DNA of 64,000 nt from Oscillospiraceae bacterium (GTDB taxonomy: Bacteria; Bacillota; Clostridia; Oscillospirales; JAAYOS01), in assembly GCA_031264245.1 (NCBI GenBank), contig JAISEG010000005.1, forward strand, positions 186,001 through 250,000, read 5' to 3'. Below the pieces are notes generated by a model. The model was given only the letters and a program-made list of their open reading frames with translations. It was not told the origin of the DNA and made no database searches. The position numbers and the translations under genes were made by a program. Below, in pieces: positions 53,617 through 62,407 of the stretch; position 1 is the first letter of the stretch; each line of letters opens with the position of its first letter.

Positions 53617-54930
53617 TCAAAGGAATAGATCGAGGAACAAGCCTATATTTGAAAACTGATTGTACCTGGTCTGCTGCAAGCTGTTGTAAAAATTGCCCGA
53701 ATCCGAATTTATCATATTGAACGCGGCGTCCTTGCCTCCGTACGCCATAGGATTGCGGCTTATGTCCCCCGTCACAGAGGACAGCCTCGCCGAAAAACCG
53801 TAGTTTGCCCCGCCGCCGGTCAAAAATTTCTCCAGACTTCCGTCCGCCGCCGACTGCTCAAGCTTTTTGGAGTCAATTTTCAAGGAGCCGTCATCGCTTA
53901 AATTGATACCTATTCTCGAAAGCGAGGGCATGTACGTCTTGGCGACCCCGACAAGCGAGTTGAACAGCTTGTTCGCGCCCTTGCTCCCGAGGTTATCGAA
54001 AGCGCCGCCGACAAGCGAGTTGTACTCCTTAACAAGCTCGTTTACTTTTCCGACCGCGTATGAACTGTCCTGCCCGACAGTGACCTTGATCTCGTCCTCC
54101 GACGCTCCCTTGAGGATCGCGGACAGCCCGTTTCCAAGGTTTACATTGTTTGTGGAGGACTGCTGGAGTTTACCTCCGTTTACCCTGTACGCGGCGTCCT
54201 GCGCCTCCCTTGAAACGGCGTCCAGCCCGGTTTTGGACACTATGCCGCCCGGGGTGATGTCTTTTATCATGAATTTGGCGGAATCCTGATCTCCCACCGA
54301 ATTTGACTTTACCGTGAGAAATCCGGTACCCTGACCTTCGTTCTTTGTATACGACGCTGTGACCCCAATATCCGCGCTGTTTATCGCGGCGGCGGCCTTC
54401 TGCTGAACCGATTCGTTTGTGTCCGACGCGGTGACGCTGACCGAAAACGCTTTTGTGCCCTTTTCCGTCTTGATTTCAAATCTATAATCCTTGACGTCTC
54501 CAAACTTGACCGACGACTTCAAGCTGTTCCCCGTGTTTTCCTGCCCCATGGCGATCCGGTCTATTTGAACTGAGGTCTCCGGTATGCGGTTTACGCTGAC
54601 TGTTCCGGTCGCTTTGACCTCCATAATCTCGCTGTCGGAGGAAACGGGAGCCTTCTGAGTATATGTAAGCCCGCGCGAAAGGCTGTCAATTGCGCTTTTC
54701 AGCTTCTGCGAGCCGGTCTTGATTTCGGAAAGCCTTGCCATGGCGGGGTAATCGATTTCATTTTTATTGTACTTTAGGAAATGAAGCGCGGAGCTGTTGT
54801 TGTTAAACAAACCGTAGCTCGATTTCGTGTAATTGCTCTTATAAAAGGAGTTAACCTTCTGCGCGGTGTTAGTAAACATGCTGTATATGTTGTTATTACT
54901 GTATGCGCCGTAATTTGTGTTTATTGCCAT
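53617..54930 (-). CDS. FliD-like (flagellar cap) protein
   Basis: 437 residues from ATG 54930 after GAGGAG. It has no signal peptide. A helical N-terminus (about 20-95) is followed by beta-rich repeats, for example VKATGTVSVNRIPETSVQID, and a C-terminal helical part with VNELVKEYNSLV and LSRIGINLSDDGSLKID, both typical of FliD. FliD caps the flagellar filament and helps flagellin fold. No other flagellar gene is in the window, so this could be an orphan or a FliD-related structural protein. The end (NIGLFLDLFL) is unusually hydrophobic. Confidence 0.65.
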   Translation of the reverse strand: MAINTNYGAYSNNNIYSMFTNTAQKVNSFYKSNYTKSSYGLFNNNSSALHFLKYNKNEIDYPAMARLSEIKTGSQKLKSAIDSLSRGLTYTQKAPVSSDSEIMEVKATGTVSVNRIPETSVQIDRIAMGQENTGNSLKSSVKFGDVKDYRFEIKTEKGTKAFSVSVTASDTNESVQQKAAAAINSADIGVTASYTKNEGQGTGFLTVKSNSVGDQDSAKFMIKDITPGGIVSKTGLDAVSREAQDAAYRVNGGKLQQSSTNNVNLGNGLSAILKGASEDEIKVTVGQDSSYAVGKVNELVKEYNSLVGGAFDNLGSKGANKLFNSLVGVAKTYMPSLSRIGINLSDDGSLKIDSKKLEQSAADGSLEKFLTGGGANYGFSARLSSVTGDISRNPMAYGGKDAAFNMINSDSGNFYNSLQQTRYNQFSNIGLFLDLFL

Positions 54931-55067
54931 TTGGACCACTCCTCTAACAGTTATAAATACACACGATAAACATAGCACTATTTCGCTCCGCTGTCAATAA
55001 CTTCACAAAAATATCAAAATTATTGTGAAGTGTGTATATTTCGGCGTCACTTTTTTGTTTTTTTTAT

Positions 55068-55096
55068 TTGATAAATCATGTGAAATATGCTATCCT
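55068..55096 (+). promoter_or_regulatory. Promoter of glgP
   Basis: TTGATA (55068-55073), 17 bases, TATCCT (55091-55096), with TGC directly before the -10. It leaves a leader of about 230 bases that contains a 24-codon frame. The stretch 54931-55067 holds the divergent FliD-like promoter, which I could not pinpoint. Confidence 0.55.
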
Positions 55097-55265
55097 GATT
55101 TTAGTATTACACAATTTATTTGCATTGTTCCACAGCATTTGATAGTATATAAATAATATATTAAATATATTAAGCTCAAATAATTTATAATGCGTAAAAT
55201 TGTATCATGTGCCGCCGCAATGCGGCGAAATGGAGGTTAGCGTGAAAAATATAAAAGGAAGGACA

Positions 55266-55340
55266 ATGTCTCGCGCGAATGCCATGCTTTTTAATGGATG
55301 TTTGCGTACAAGACTTGTGCATGGCATTTTCTATGTTTAG
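55266..55340 (+). CDS. Possible 24-residue leader peptide overlapping the glgP start
   Basis: ATG 55266 has the best ribosome binding site in the leader (AAAGGAAGGAC). The frame encodes MSRANAMLFNGCLRTRLVHG plus four residues and stops at TAG 55338-55340, five bases inside glgP. AATGCCATGC (55278-55287) and GCATGGCATT (55319-55328) form a perfect 10-bp hairpin within this frame. glgP itself has no ribosome binding site, so translational coupling is likely. There is no homology evidence for the peptide. Confidence 0.4.
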   Translation: MSRANAMLFNGCLRTRLVHGIFYV

Positions 55341-57780
55341 CTCTAAAAGCGAATTCAAAAGGTTGTACGAGCAGCGGTTTATGTCTGTACTTTCAAAAAA
55401 TCTCAGCGAAGCCGGCGTTATGGACCAATACTCTGTCCTCGCCTCGATGATACATGAGGCGCTGAACGAAAAATGGCTTACTACAAACGATTATTACCTT
55501 AAAACAAACAAAAAGCAGGTATACTACTTCTCGCTTGAGTTCCTCATCGGAAAATCCCTCGAGCTCAACCTCCAGTACCTTGACGCGGAAAATATTTGCC
55601 GGGACGGGTTAAACGAGCTTGGCATTTCGCTTGACAACCTTATCGCCTTCGAGCCGGACGCCGCCCTTGGCAACGGCGGACTCGGGCGGCTTGCCGCCTG
55701 CTTTCTGGATTCGATGGCGACAATGGGCTATCCCGGACACGGCTGCGGAATCAGGTACAAATACGGTCTGTTCAAGCAGCAAATTGTCGACGGGTATCAG
55801 GTGGAGCTGCCGGACAACTGGCTGCGACACAGCAATCCTTGGGAGATACGAAAGCCTGACAAGGCCGTCATCGTCAAGCTGAACGGCGAAGTCCGCACCG
55901 AATTTGACGAAAACGGCAACGCAAAATTTATACACGAAAACTATCTTCCCGTACTGGCCGTACCGTACGACATGCCAGTACCCGGCTGTGAAAATAACAC
56001 TGTTAACACGCTCAGGCTTTGGAGCGCCGAATCTCCCGACGACGCCTTTGACTTTGAGTCCTTCAGCCGCGGCGATTACGTAAACGCCGTGTCCGGCAAG
56101 TATTCGGTCGAGGCCATTTCAGAGGTGCTTTACCCCGACGACTCCAACTACTCCAACCGCCTGCTCCGGTTAAAGCAGCAATATTTCTTCGTGTCCGCCG
56201 GAATCCAGTCCATCATACGAAGGTTTAAAAAGAAAAACAGGGACTTAAACCAGCTTCCCGACCTTATAGCAATACATATAAACGACACCCATCCCGCGCT
56301 CGCCGTCCCCGAGCTCATGCGGATACTTATCGACGAGGAGGGCTTCGGCTGGGACGACGCGTGGAGCGTCACCACCCGGGTGATCGCCTACACAAACCAC
56401 ACCATAATGCCGGAGGCGCTGGAAAAGTGGCCGGTCGATATCTTCCGCGAGCTTTTGCCCCGCGTCTACATGATCGTCGAGGAAATCAACCGCCGCTTCC
56501 GCCTCCTGCTCGAGGGGCGTTATCCCGGCGATTACGGGAAAATAGACTACATGTCCATCATATCGGACGGCATTGTTAAGATGGCTCACCTCGCGGTAGT
56601 CGGCAGCTCAAGCGTAAACGGAGTCGCGGCGGTGCATACCGAGCTGCTAAAAACCAACGTCATGCGCGACTTTTACGACTTTTACCCGGAAAAATTCAAC
56701 AACAAAACAAACGGTATAACCCACCGCCGCTGGCTCATAAAAGCAAACGTCGACCTCTCGGAGCTGATTTGCGAGGCGATCGGCGATTCCTGGAAAAAAT
56801 CTCCGGACAATCTGATCGATTTTGAGCGGTACAAGGACGACCCCGCAATGCATAAAAAGCTCGCGGGTGTAAAACGGCTGGATAAATTGCGGCTTTCCGA
56901 ATACATACAGGAGCATAACGGGATAGTGGTGGACCCCGAATCCATTTTTGACGTTCAGGTCAAGCGCATACACGCGTATAAGCGCCAGCTTTTGAACGGT
57001 CTGCACATCCAGCACCTGTACAACAAGCTTGTCGAGAATCCCGGCTTGGATATGGTTCCGAGAACCTTCATTTTCGCGGGCAAGGCGGCGCCCAGCTATT
57101 ACTTTGCGAAGACTATTATAAAGTATATAAACGAGCTTGCCAATGTAGTAAACAACGACCGGCGCATAGGGGACAAGCTCAAGGTCGTGTTCCTTGAAAA
57201 TTACAATGTGGCGCTTGCCGAGATAATCTTCCCCGCAAGCGACGTCTCAGAGCAGATATCCACAGCGTCGAAGGAGGCCTCCGGCACCAGCAACATGAAA
57301 TTTATGATGAACGGCGCGGTCACGGTGGGAACCGGCGACGGCGCAAACATAGAGATACGTCAGCTTGTCGGGGACGACAACTTCATACTCTTCGGGCTGA
57401 GTGTTGAGGAGGTGCTGCGTTACTATGCAAGCGGCGAATACCGCTCGACCGATTACTATATGAACGACCCGCGGATCAACCTGGTTTTGAATCAGATAAA
57501 GGACAATACGCTGTTTGAGGGGATCCCCGCCGGCGATTTCGCCTCAATACCGCGAAACCTGCTCGATTACAACGACGAATTCTTCCTTCTCAGGGATTTT
57601 GCAAGCTATGCCGAGGCGCACGAAAGGGTTGACCGGCTCTACCGAAGCTTAAAGCAGTGGAGCCATATGTCGATAGTCAACATAGCGAATTCGGGGCATT
57701 TCTCAAGCGACAACACCATCAAGAGGTACGCGTCCGAGATATGGCGCCTCCAGCAGTGTACCCCGGTAAAGCTTCCGTAA
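55333..57780 (+). CDS. glgP: Glycogen/starch/alpha-glucan phosphorylase
   Basis: 815 residues from ATG 55333; ATG 55321 in the same frame is an alternative. Motifs include ALGNGGLGRLAACFLDSMAT, the HINDTHPALAVPELMR active-site region, and the pyridoxal-phosphate site EASGTSNMKFMMNGAVT, with Lys as the cofactor anchor. KRIHAYKRQLLN is also typical. It releases glucose-1-phosphate from glycogen or maltodextrins. No other glycogen gene is adjacent. Neither start has its own Shine-Dalgarno sequence, which points to coupling with the short upstream frame. Confidence 0.95.
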   Translation: MFSSKSEFKRLYEQRFMSVLSKNLSEAGVMDQYSVLASMIHEALNEKWLTTNDYYLKTNKKQVYYFSLEFLIGKSLELNLQYLDAENICRDGLNELGISLDNLIAFEPDAALGNGGLGRLAACFLDSMATMGYPGHGCGIRYKYGLFKQQIVDGYQVELPDNWLRHSNPWEIRKPDKAVIVKLNGEVRTEFDENGNAKFIHENYLPVLAVPYDMPVPGCENNTVNTLRLWSAESPDDAFDFESFSRGDYVNAVSGKYSVEAISEVLYPDDSNYSNRLLRLKQQYFFVSAGIQSIIRRFKKKNRDLNQLPDLIAIHINDTHPALAVPELMRILIDEEGFGWDDAWSVTTRVIAYTNHTIMPEALEKWPVDIFRELLPRVYMIVEEINRRFRLLLEGRYPGDYGKIDYMSIISDGIVKMAHLAVVGSSSVNGVAAVHTELLKTNVMRDFYDFYPEKFNNKTNGITHRRWLIKANVDLSELICEAIGDSWKKSPDNLIDFERYKDDPAMHKKLAGVKRLDKLRLSEYIQEHNGIVVDPESIFDVQVKRIHAYKRQLLNGLHIQHLYNKLVENPGLDMVPRTFIFAGKAAPSYYFAKTIIKYINELANVVNNDRRIGDKLKVVFLENYNVALAEIIFPASDVSEQISTASKEASGTSNMKFMMNGAVTVGTGDGANIEIRQLVGDDNFILFGLSVEEVLRYYASGEYRSTDYYMNDPRINLVLNQIKDNTLFEGIPAGDFASIPRNLLDYNDEFFLLRDFASYAEAHERVDRLYRSLKQWSHMSIVNIANSGHFSSDNTIKRYASEIWRLQQCTPVKLP

Positions 57781-57804
57781 TATTTTTACAATTTGATGCA
57801 ATAA

Positions 57805-57857
57805 CAAACAACTCTCGTTCTAAGCTCGTCTCAAGAGCTTAGAACGAGAGTTGTTTG
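57805..57857. terminator. Bidirectional terminator between glgP and nrdG
   Basis: A perfect 23-base stem (57805-57827 with 57835-57857) and a seven-base loop between converging genes. Confidence 0.88.
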
Positions 57858-57862
57858 CCGTC

Positions 57863-58399
57863 TCATTCCCACCTCGGAACCTCAAAGCCTATTTCACTCG
57901 CGGGCTCCCTGTAAAGCGACGTAACCCCGGTTTCCCTTGTCCTTGCAAGGTCGATGACCCGCTGGTTTGTGCTTCCGACCCACTTTTGGGAAAGGGTTCT
58001 CTTGTCCAGCTCGAAGCGTCCGTCCACCAGCACGTCGCAGAGCCCCAGCAGCGTCCCCATGCTCTCGTCCTTCCCGGACAGCTCTGTAAGCTCCTCGTAG
58101 GTCCAGCCGGAGTATATCCAGACGTCGAGACCTCTCCCCTTGCAGTACCTCGCTATCTTAACCAACTCCGCCGCCTGGGAAAACGGCTCTCCCCCGGAAA
58201 AGGTAACCCCGTCCAGAAGGGTGTTTCCCTCGATCTCGGCGATGACCGACTCAGCCGAAGCCTCTTCCCCGCCCTCAAAGTCGTGTGTCTGCGGGTTGTG
58301 GCAGCCCTCGCAGCGGTGCGGGCAGCCCTGCGTGAAAAGCGTGTACCTCAGTCCTCTTCCATCCACTATGGAATCAGTGAGCTTCCCCGATATCCTCAG
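57863..58399 (-). CDS. nrdG: Anaerobic ribonucleotide reductase activating protein
   Basis: 178 residues if translation starts at CTG 58399, seven bases after AGGGGGG; a GTG at 58366 would cut off LRISGKLTDSIV, which belongs to the family's N-terminus. The radical-SAM cluster motif CPHRCEGC (C-x3-C-x2-C) is followed by CHNPQTHDFEGG-type residues and FSGGEPFSQ. It generates the glycyl radical on NrdD using SAM and a 4Fe-4S cluster. It lies downstream of nrdD, with a hairpin in the gap. Confidence 0.93.
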   Translation of the reverse strand: MRISGKLTDSIVDGRGLRYTLFTQGCPHRCEGCHNPQTHDFEGGEEASAESVIAEIEGNTLLDGVTFSGGEPFSQAAELVKIARYCKGRGLDVWIYSGWTYEELTELSGKDESMGTLLGLCDVLVDGRFELDKRTLSQKWVGSTNQRVIDLARTRETGVTSLYREPASEIGFEVPRWE

Positions 58400-58420
58400 C
58401 CGAAATCCCCCCTAAAGCTA

Positions 58421-58473
58421 TTTTTACAGTAACTTGATAAACAAGATTTGCTTTATCAGGTTACTGTAAAAAT
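58421..58473 (-). terminator. Hairpin between nrdD and nrdG
   Basis: TTTTTACAGTAAC and TGATAAA (58421-58441) pair with 58451-58473 with a small bulge and a short loop, in the 118-base gap. It may partly terminate the message so that NrdG is made in lower amounts than NrdD, or protect the nrdD 3' end. CTAACGTTAG (58496-58505) lies beside it. Confidence 0.65.
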
Positions 58474-58517
58474 ATTAAATTTAAGTATTGTATATCTAAC
58501 GTTAGTTGGCCGCCGCG

Positions 58518-60848
58518 CTATACCTCATGCTTTAAGCGGTCCCGCTCCTCCGCGCGCTTTGCGTTGTTGAAGCGTTCCGGCATATGCGACAGATAGCCTG
58601 TCACCCGGCGTATCCTGTCAAACATCACTCCATCCTCCTCGCCGCGTCCGCAGCCGGGGCACTGATCCTTTATAATGCCGGAAAAGCCGCACACCGGGTC
58701 ACGGTCAACAGGATGGTTTATCGCGCCGTAGCCGACCCCGCTTTCGCTCATGGCGCGTATGAGCTTTTCAAATACCTCCAGGTTTTCCAGCGGGTCGCCG
58801 TCCAGCTCGACATAGGTGATGTGTCCGGCGTTGGTCATCGCGTGGTACGGCGCCTCGAGCTTTATCTTCTCAACCGCGCTTATCGTATGGTACACCGGTA
58901 TGTGGAAGCTGTTTGTGTAATACTCGCGGTCGGTAATCCCCTCAATGCTTCCGAATATCTTCCTGTCCATAGCCACAAACCTGCCCGAAAGCCCCTCCGC
59001 CGGAGTCGCTATCAGCGAGAAATTCATCCCGGTTTCCTTGCTCTTCTCATCCAGTCTGGAGCGCATGTGCCCGATGATCTCAAGCCCTAAATTTTGGCTG
59101 AGCGGGCTTTCCCCATGGTGGTGCCCCGTCAAAGCCTTCAGCGTTTCGGCAAGCCCGATAAACCCGATGGAAAGGGTGCCGTGCTTTAGCACCTCCCGCA
59201 CCTCGTCGTCGGGACCCAGCTTTTCGCTGTCTATCCAAACCCCTTCCCCCATCAGGAACGGGTAGTTTCTGGCTTTCTTTTTGGCCTGTAACTCATAGCG
59301 CTCAAGCAACTGATCGATAACCAAATTTATCTTATTGTCCAGGCTCTCAAAGAAGAGGTCGAGGTCCTTATGCGATTTCAATGCTATTCTCGGCAGGTTT
59401 ATGCTTGTAAAGGACAGATTTCCTCGGCCGTTGCAAATTTCCTGCGACGGGTCGTGTTCGTTTGCGATGACCCTTGTGCGGCAGCCCATGTAGGCAATTT
59501 CGGTTTCAGGGCGGCCGGGGACATAGTATTTCTTGTTAAACGGCGCGTCCATAAACGCGAAGTTTGGATACATCCTCCTCGCACTCACCCGTATGGCGAG
59601 CTTGAAAAGGTCGTAATTCACATCCCCTTCGTTGAGGCTTATACCGGTCATGACCCGGAATATCTGTATCGGGAATATCGATGTCTCACCGTTTCCAAGC
59701 CCCGATTCTGTGGCAAGCAGTACGTTTTTTATAACCATCCTGCCCTCGGGTGAGGTGTCAAGCCCGTAATTTATCGAGGAAAACGGGGTCTGTGCTCCCG
59801 CTCTTGAGTTCATGGTGTTCAGGTTGTGCACAAACGCCTCCATAGCCTGATAGGTCGCCCGGTCCGTCTCCTTCTCCGCCCGGCGCATTACGAATTCCTG
59901 CACACGGTCTATCGCCGCTTCGTCGTCTATAATCCCGCCCAGCTTGTCCCTCTCGAGCTTCATATACGCCTCCGGTCTGCTCAGGGCAGGCTTGATCCCC
60001 GACTCCTCCGAGCACTCGGAAACGATTCTGCGCGCGGTCTTTTCCGCTTCGCCGTCCTCAAGTCCGGCAAGCATAATCAGCGCGCGGGCGAGGTTTTCAC
60101 GGTATATCCTTACAAATGTCTTTGCGACGCCCAGCGCCATTCCGTAGTCGAAATTGACTATGCTCTGCCCGCCGTGCTGGTCATTTTGGTTCGACTGTAT
60201 GGCAATGCAGCCCAGTGCGGCGTAGGACGCGATATCCTGCGGCTCACGCAGCGTTCCGTGCCCCGTCGAAAACCCGCCCTTAAACAGCTTGATTATGTCT
60301 ATCTGGCAGCAGGTGGTGGTCAGGGTAAGAAAATCGAGGTCGTGGATATGTATGTCGCCGTCGTGATGCGCCTTTGAGTGCTCAGGCTTGAGCACAAACA
60401 TCTCGTAAAACTGCTTTGCGCCCTCCGAGCCGTATTTCAGCATCGTACCCATGGCGGTGTCGCCGTTTATGTTCGCGTTTTCGCGCTTCATGTCCGAATC
60501 TGACGCGCTTTTGAAGGTGATGTCCTCATATACCTTCATAAGGCGCGAATTCATATCCCGGGTGCGGCTGCGTTCGGCGCGGTACAGTATATACGCCTTC
60601 GCTGTCTGAACATATCCGTTTTCTATCAAAACCTGTTCGACAACGTCCTGAATATGCTCCACCCCCGGAACCGCGGCGCCTTCCTCCTCAAGGTAACGAA
60701 GCACCTCAAAGGACAGCATCCTCGCTCTCTCGGCGTAGCCCATCTTATTTGTCGCCTCAAAGGCCTTGTTTATCGCGTCCGCAACCTTGTCAATGTCAAA
60801 GCCTGCCGAACGGCCGTCCCTTTTCAAAATACTGTTGATTGCCACCAT
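58518..60848 (-). CDS. nrdD: Anaerobic ribonucleoside-triphosphate reductase
   Basis: 776 residues. An N-terminal ATP-cone (about 1-95, ILKRDGRSAGFDIDKVADAI) carries the allosteric site. The catalytic barrel follows, and the C-terminus has the zinc site CGFSGIIKDQCPGCG and the glycyl-radical loop RRVTGYLSHMPERFNNAKRA, whose Gly becomes the radical. It reduces ribonucleoside triphosphates without oxygen, which marks an anaerobic lifestyle. It is followed by nrdG and preceded by a consensus promoter (60971-60999). Confidence 0.96.
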   Translation of the reverse strand: MVAINSILKRDGRSAGFDIDKVADAINKAFEATNKMGYAERARMLSFEVLRYLEEEGAAVPGVEHIQDVVEQVLIENGYVQTAKAYILYRAERSRTRDMNSRLMKVYEDITFKSASDSDMKRENANINGDTAMGTMLKYGSEGAKQFYEMFVLKPEHSKAHHDGDIHIHDLDFLTLTTTCCQIDIIKLFKGGFSTGHGTLREPQDIASYAALGCIAIQSNQNDQHGGQSIVNFDYGMALGVAKTFVRIYRENLARALIMLAGLEDGEAEKTARRIVSECSEESGIKPALSRPEAYMKLERDKLGGIIDDEAAIDRVQEFVMRRAEKETDRATYQAMEAFVHNLNTMNSRAGAQTPFSSINYGLDTSPEGRMVIKNVLLATESGLGNGETSIFPIQIFRVMTGISLNEGDVNYDLFKLAIRVSARRMYPNFAFMDAPFNKKYYVPGRPETEIAYMGCRTRVIANEHDPSQEICNGRGNLSFTSINLPRIALKSHKDLDLFFESLDNKINLVIDQLLERYELQAKKKARNYPFLMGEGVWIDSEKLGPDDEVREVLKHGTLSIGFIGLAETLKALTGHHHGESPLSQNLGLEIIGHMRSRLDEKSKETGMNFSLIATPAEGLSGRFVAMDRKIFGSIEGITDREYYTNSFHIPVYHTISAVEKIKLEAPYHAMTNAGHITYVELDGDPLENLEVFEKLIRAMSESGVGYGAINHPVDRDPVCGFSGIIKDQCPGCGRGEEDGVMFDRIRRVTGYLSHMPERFNNAKRAEERDRLKHEV

Positions 60849-60970
60849 CCCGCTACCCCCAATAAAAATAATATACTAAATCCACAGTCTTTGCCCCGTA
60901 AAGCCCGGAGCAAAGACGTAAAGCCGCAAATACAATATGTAGTATTCCTTCGTTCCTTGCGCGCATATAT

Positions 60971-60999
60971 ATAGTACAGCTAATGGCATTGCTTGTCAA
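60971..60999 (-). promoter_or_regulatory. Promoter of nrdD-nrdG
   Basis: On the minus strand, TTGACA (60999-60994), 17 bases, TACTAT (60976-60971). A short dyad-like word ATACAATATGTAGTAT (about 60931-60946) lies in the leader and is a weak candidate for an NrdR box, but it does not match the consensus well. The stretch 60849-61156 holds no gene. Confidence 0.65.
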
Positions 61000-61107
61000 G
61001 AGCATTAATTCCGGTTTCACATAATAATTTCAAGAAAAATTTGCTTTCAGACGTTTCAGCCATTTTATTTGGTTATATGTATAGTCAGGTTAACTTAAGA
61101 ATAAGAG

Positions 61108-61139
61108 AAGCTGTGACAGCAAACAGCCGTCACAGCTTC
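61108..61139 (-). terminator. Terminator of dnaG-rpoD
   Basis: GAAGCTGTGAC (61108-61118) pairs perfectly with GTCACAGCTTC (61129-61139), 18 bases after the rpoD stop. Confidence 0.82.
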
Positions 61140-61156
61140 CCTGGCATTACATACCT

Positions 61157-62407
61157 CTAGTTCAAAAAATCCTTCAGCTTTTTGCTCCTGCTCGGATGGC
61201 GAAGCTTTCTCAGCGCCTTGGCTTCTATCTGGCGTATGCGCTCGCGTGTGACCTTGAATTCCCTTCCTACCTCCTCCAGGGTGCGGGTCCGTCCGTCCTC
61301 GATTCCGAAGCGGAGCTTCAAAACCTTCTCCTCCCTTGGGGTGAGGGTTCCCAGCACATCCACAAGCTGCTCCTTGAGAAGGGTAAACGACGCCGCCTCA
61401 GCCGGCTCCGAGGCGTCCTCGTCGGGTATGAAGTCGCCCAAATGGCTGTCCTCCTCCTCACCGATAGGGGTCTCAAGCGACACCGGCTCCTGCGCGATTT
61501 TCATTATTTCACGAACCTTGTCCACCGACATTCCCATCTCCGCGGCGATGTCCTCCGGCTGCGGATCGTGCCCCAGCTCCTGCAAAAGCTGCCTTGATAC
61601 GCGTATGACCTTGTTTATTGTTTCCACCATGTGGACAGGTATGCGGATGGTGCGCGCCTGGTCGGCAATCGCGCGGGTTATCGCCTGCCTTATCCACCAT
61701 GTGGCGTAGGTCGAAAACTTATAGCCCTTAGTATGGTCGAATTTTTCCACCGCCTTTATAAGTCCCAGGTTGCCCTCCTGAATCAAATCGAGCAGCAGCA
61801 TCCCCCGTCCTACGTAGCGCTTTGCTATGCTTACAACCAATCGGAGGTTTGCCTCGGCGAGCTTCATCTTCGCCGTCTCCCCCTTGGCCGCAGTTATTCT
61901 CATTTTTTCGACCTCGTCCCCGGTCACCTCCGCGAATTCCGCCGGCAATTCCTCCCCCTTCCCGGCGGCAAACAGCGCCGCGTCATACTCCGCAAGCCAC
62001 GCGGCGGCGTCATTGCCCTCGCACATGCTTGTGGCAAGGTCAATTTCCTCATCGGGGTTCAGCAGGTTCACTTTACCGATTTCCTTGAGGTACATCCGGA
62101 CAGGGTCGTCTATCTTGATGCCGTCGACAAGGCTTTCCGGCTCGACCAGCTCCTCCTCCGGGATCTCCTCTATCTGCTCCAAATCCTCCGGCGGGAGCTC
62201 CTCGTCGAGCGGTTCTATATAGTCCTCCTCCACCGCTATATCGATGGCAAGGCTCTCAAGCGTGTCGTATATCCTGTCTATCTGGTCACTGTCCAGGGAG
62301 AGCTCCTCTATAACCGAAAGAATATCCTTCGTCGAAAGCCTGCCCATTTTCTTTCCCTTTTCGATAAGCTCCTTTAAGAGATGCTCTTTATCTCCGGTCG
62401 TGTTCAT
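61157..62407 (-). CDS. rpoD: Primary RNA polymerase sigma factor RpoD (SigA)
   Basis: 416 residues. Region 1.1 is short and acidic (about 1-110). Region 1.2/2 has [16 protein letters not shown], then [19 protein letters not shown] and [10 protein letters not shown]. Region 3 and region 4 follow, ending with the helix-turn-helix [20 protein letters not shown] and [11 protein letters not shown]. It directs housekeeping transcription. ATG 62407 overlaps the dnaG stop (ATGA), so the genes are translationally coupled in the classic macromolecular-synthesis operon order. Confidence 0.97.
   Translation of the reverse strand: MNTTGDKEHLLKELIEKGKKMGRLSTKDILSVIEELSLDSDQIDRIYDTLESLAIDIAVEEDYIEPLDEELPPEDLEQIEEIPEEELVEPESLVDGIKIDDPVRMYLKEIGKVNLLNPDEEIDLATSMCEGNDAAAWLAEYDAALFAAGKGEELPAEFAEVTGDEVEKMRITAAKGETAKMKLAEANLRLVVSIAKRYVGRGMLLLDLIQEGNLGLIKAVEKFDHTKGYKFSTYATWWIRQAITRAIADQARTIRIPVHMVETINKVIRVSRQLLQELGHDPQPEDIAAEMGMSVDKVREIMKIAQEPVSLETPIGEEEDSHLGDFIPDEDASEPAEAASFTLLKEQLVDVLGTLTPREEKVLKLRFGIEDGRTRTLEEVGREFKVTRERIRQIEAKALRKLRHPSRSKKLKDFLN

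Noticed and set aside
60920-60950. NrdR boxes before nrdD
   Set aside because: Only one weak ATACAATATGTAGTAT-like word downstream of the promoter; real NrdR sites come as two close copies near the -10/-35.
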